Below are positions 5,234-6,025 of a DNA stretch of 6,025 nucleotides, one piece after another. The stretch is from a bacterium. GTDB taxonomy: Bacteria > Elusimicrobiota > Elusimicrobia > UBA1565 > UBA9628. Location: positions 1-6,025 of the forward strand of contig JAJYFI010000114.1 of NCBI GenBank assembly GCA_021790955.1, written 5' to 3'. A model generated the notes under the pieces. The model ran no database searches. It was not told the DNA's origin and saw nothing but the letters and a program-made list of their open reading frames with translations. Each line of letters begins with the position of its first letter. Position 1 is the first letter of the stretch. The position numbers were made by a program, and so were the translations under genes.

Positions 5234-6025
5234 TCAATTCGCGGCTAAGACGAGCGCCCGCTTCCGCGGCGGAAGCCTCGAATAGAGAATCTCGAACGCC
5301 GCGCTCGTCCAGCCGAAGCCGATCTCGTTGGAATGATAGCCGAATTTGAGATCGCCGAGAGCGGCATCGCGCCGCTCGACGTCGTATTTCTCGAAGACGG
5401 CGCGCCGTTCGCGAAAGGACTTGAGTATGGTCGAGAGGAACTCGACGGAGACCCGGTCGGCGGCCTCGCCGTAGCCGTAGCGGCGCAAGCCCTCGACCGC
5501 GATCAGCTCGAGGGGCGCCCACCCGAAGGGGGCGTCCCATTGGTCCCCCGTCTTCGTCGTGCTCGTGACCAGCCCCCCCGCGTGCTCGAAGACCGGAAGG
5601 TTCGCGACAACGCGCGCCGCGCGACGACGGTCGGCGAGTCCCGTCCAGAGCGGATAGAAGGTCGAGAGGAAGGGGTAATGCCGCAATCGCCGGTGAACGA
5701 AGTCGTAGTCCTCGTAGATGCCGTCCTTATTATCCCAGAGGAGCCGGTTGACCCGGACTCGGCGGCCGCGGGCACGGCGATCCCAAACGGCCGCCGAGGT
5801 CCCCCGGCCCAGCTCTCGCTCGATCTTCGCCATGTCCCGCTCCATCCCGTAGAGCAGCGCGTTGAGGCAGACGGGATTGAATTCGATGACCTCCGCGTTG
5901 AAAGGGCCGAACCGCCCCGAGACATCGAATCCCGACTCCCTCATGGAACGGTCGTTCTTATAGAAGAGCGGCGTCAGCGCGTCGGTCTCGGCGTCGTAAT
6001 AGCGCGCAAGATCGAAGCCGGGAGT
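5234..6025 (-). CDS. Trehalase, glycoside hydrolase family 37 (C-terminal 263 residues; start outside window)
   Basis: The minus-strand frame is open from base 6025 down to TGA at 5234-5236; the Met at 5944 is internal. GH37 trehalases hydrolyse trehalose to two glucose molecules with inversion. Visible landmarks are ESGFDVSGRFGPFN (visible residues 30-43), whose Asp34 corresponds to the catalytic acid, then NPVCLNALLYGMERDM, YPFLSTFYPLWTGLA, the family signature QWDAPFGWAPLELIAVEGL (from 162), EKYDV at 212-216 in the region thought to carry the catalytic base, and GFGWTSAAFEIL near the end. The N-terminal signature and any signal peptide lie beyond the window, so location (cytoplasm or periplasm) cannot be judged. 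The gene converges on the radical SAM operon with 16 bases between stops and is a separate transcription unit, with no evident functional link. The visible part is intact. Confidence 0.93.
   Translation of the reverse strand, partial: TPGFDLARYYDAETDALTPLFYKNDRSMRESGFDVSGRFGPFNAEVIEFNPVCLNALLYGMERDMAKIERELGRGTSAAVWDRRARGRRVRVNRLLWDNKDGIYEDYDFVHRRLRHYPFLSTFYPLWTGLADRRRAARVVANLPVFEHAGGLVTSTTKTGDQWDAPFGWAPLELIAVEGLRRYGYGEAADRVSVEFLSTILKSFRERRAVFEKYDVERRDAALGDLKFGYHSNEIGFGWTSAAFEILYSRLPPRKRALVLAAN
5251..5280. repeat. GC-rich inverted repeat near the convergent gene ends
   Basis: A perfect 8-base inverted repeat around one base (gcttccgc g gcggaagc, 5260-5276) is flanked by cgag (5251-5254) and ctcg (5277-5280), which can also pair across a 5-base bulge. 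It lies inside the last codons of the trehalase and 34 bases past the stop of the CNNM gene. There is no T-run after it on the plus strand, so it is not a standard intrinsic terminator. It may only reflect codon composition. Confidence 0.3.

Noticed and set aside
5251..5280. Intrinsic terminator for the radical SAM operon
   Set aside because: The stem is GC-rich but the central loop is a single base, there is no T-run on the plus strand, and it sits within the trehalase coding sequence.
1..6025. CRISPR arrays, tRNA or rRNA genes, insertion sequences
   Set aside because: No regularly spaced repeats, tRNA-like folds, rRNA segments or transposase motifs were found by eye; nearly every base is accounted for by protein genes.

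Overview
This window is GC-rich bacterial DNA, with G or C at most third codon positions. It is packed almost without gaps: six plus-strand genes run from base 3 to base 5217 with every neighbouring pair overlapping, and one minus-strand gene enters from the right edge and ends 16 bases from them. Non-ATG starts (TTG, GTG) at 4-base stop/start overlaps, genes without Shine-Dalgarno sequences and unusual domain fusions fit an uncultured high-GC bacterium. I cannot assign a phylum from the sequence. No promoter is visible, because the operon begins left of the window.

Layout. (1) 3-806: the open 3' part of a CorC/HlyC-type (CNNM) transporter gene, whose CBS and CorC_HlyC domains run in frame into the C-terminal half of a radical SAM protein. 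This is a chimera, either biological or an assembly join. (2) 785-1663: a UbiA-superfamily prenyltransferase resembling MenA. (3) 1660-2652: a radical SAM protein (rSAM-B). (4) 2649-2768: a 39-residue peptide with the only strong ribosome-binding site in the operon and a PqqA-like W-x-x-P...Y spacing. (5) 2765-3730: a second intact radical SAM protein (rSAM-C). (6) 3706-5217: a membrane CNNM/CorC protein whose usual CorC_HlyC domain is replaced by a PTS EIIA type-2 domain. (7) 5234-6025, minus strand: the C-terminal part of a GH37 trehalase.

The centre (2-5) looks like an undescribed ribosomally synthesised, post-translationally modified peptide (RiPP) or peptide-derived cofactor locus: a small precursor lies between two paralogous radical SAM enzymes, next to a prenyltransferase. 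A third paralogue survives as the tail of gene 1. All three radical SAM paralogues keep a SPASM-like PDG/PNG core at the same spacing but lack the cysteines that would hold auxiliary iron-sulfur clusters. By inference, the two enzymes crosslink or otherwise modify the peptide near its Tyr/Phe-containing C-terminus. The UbiA protein may add a lipid tail to the product or to a quinone-like derivative, and the CNNM-EIIA protein would be a co-transcribed, possibly phosphorylation-controlled membrane protein. No RRE/PqqD-like domain, peptidase or exporter lies in the window, so the pathway is incomplete here. The trehalase is convergent and probably unrelated.
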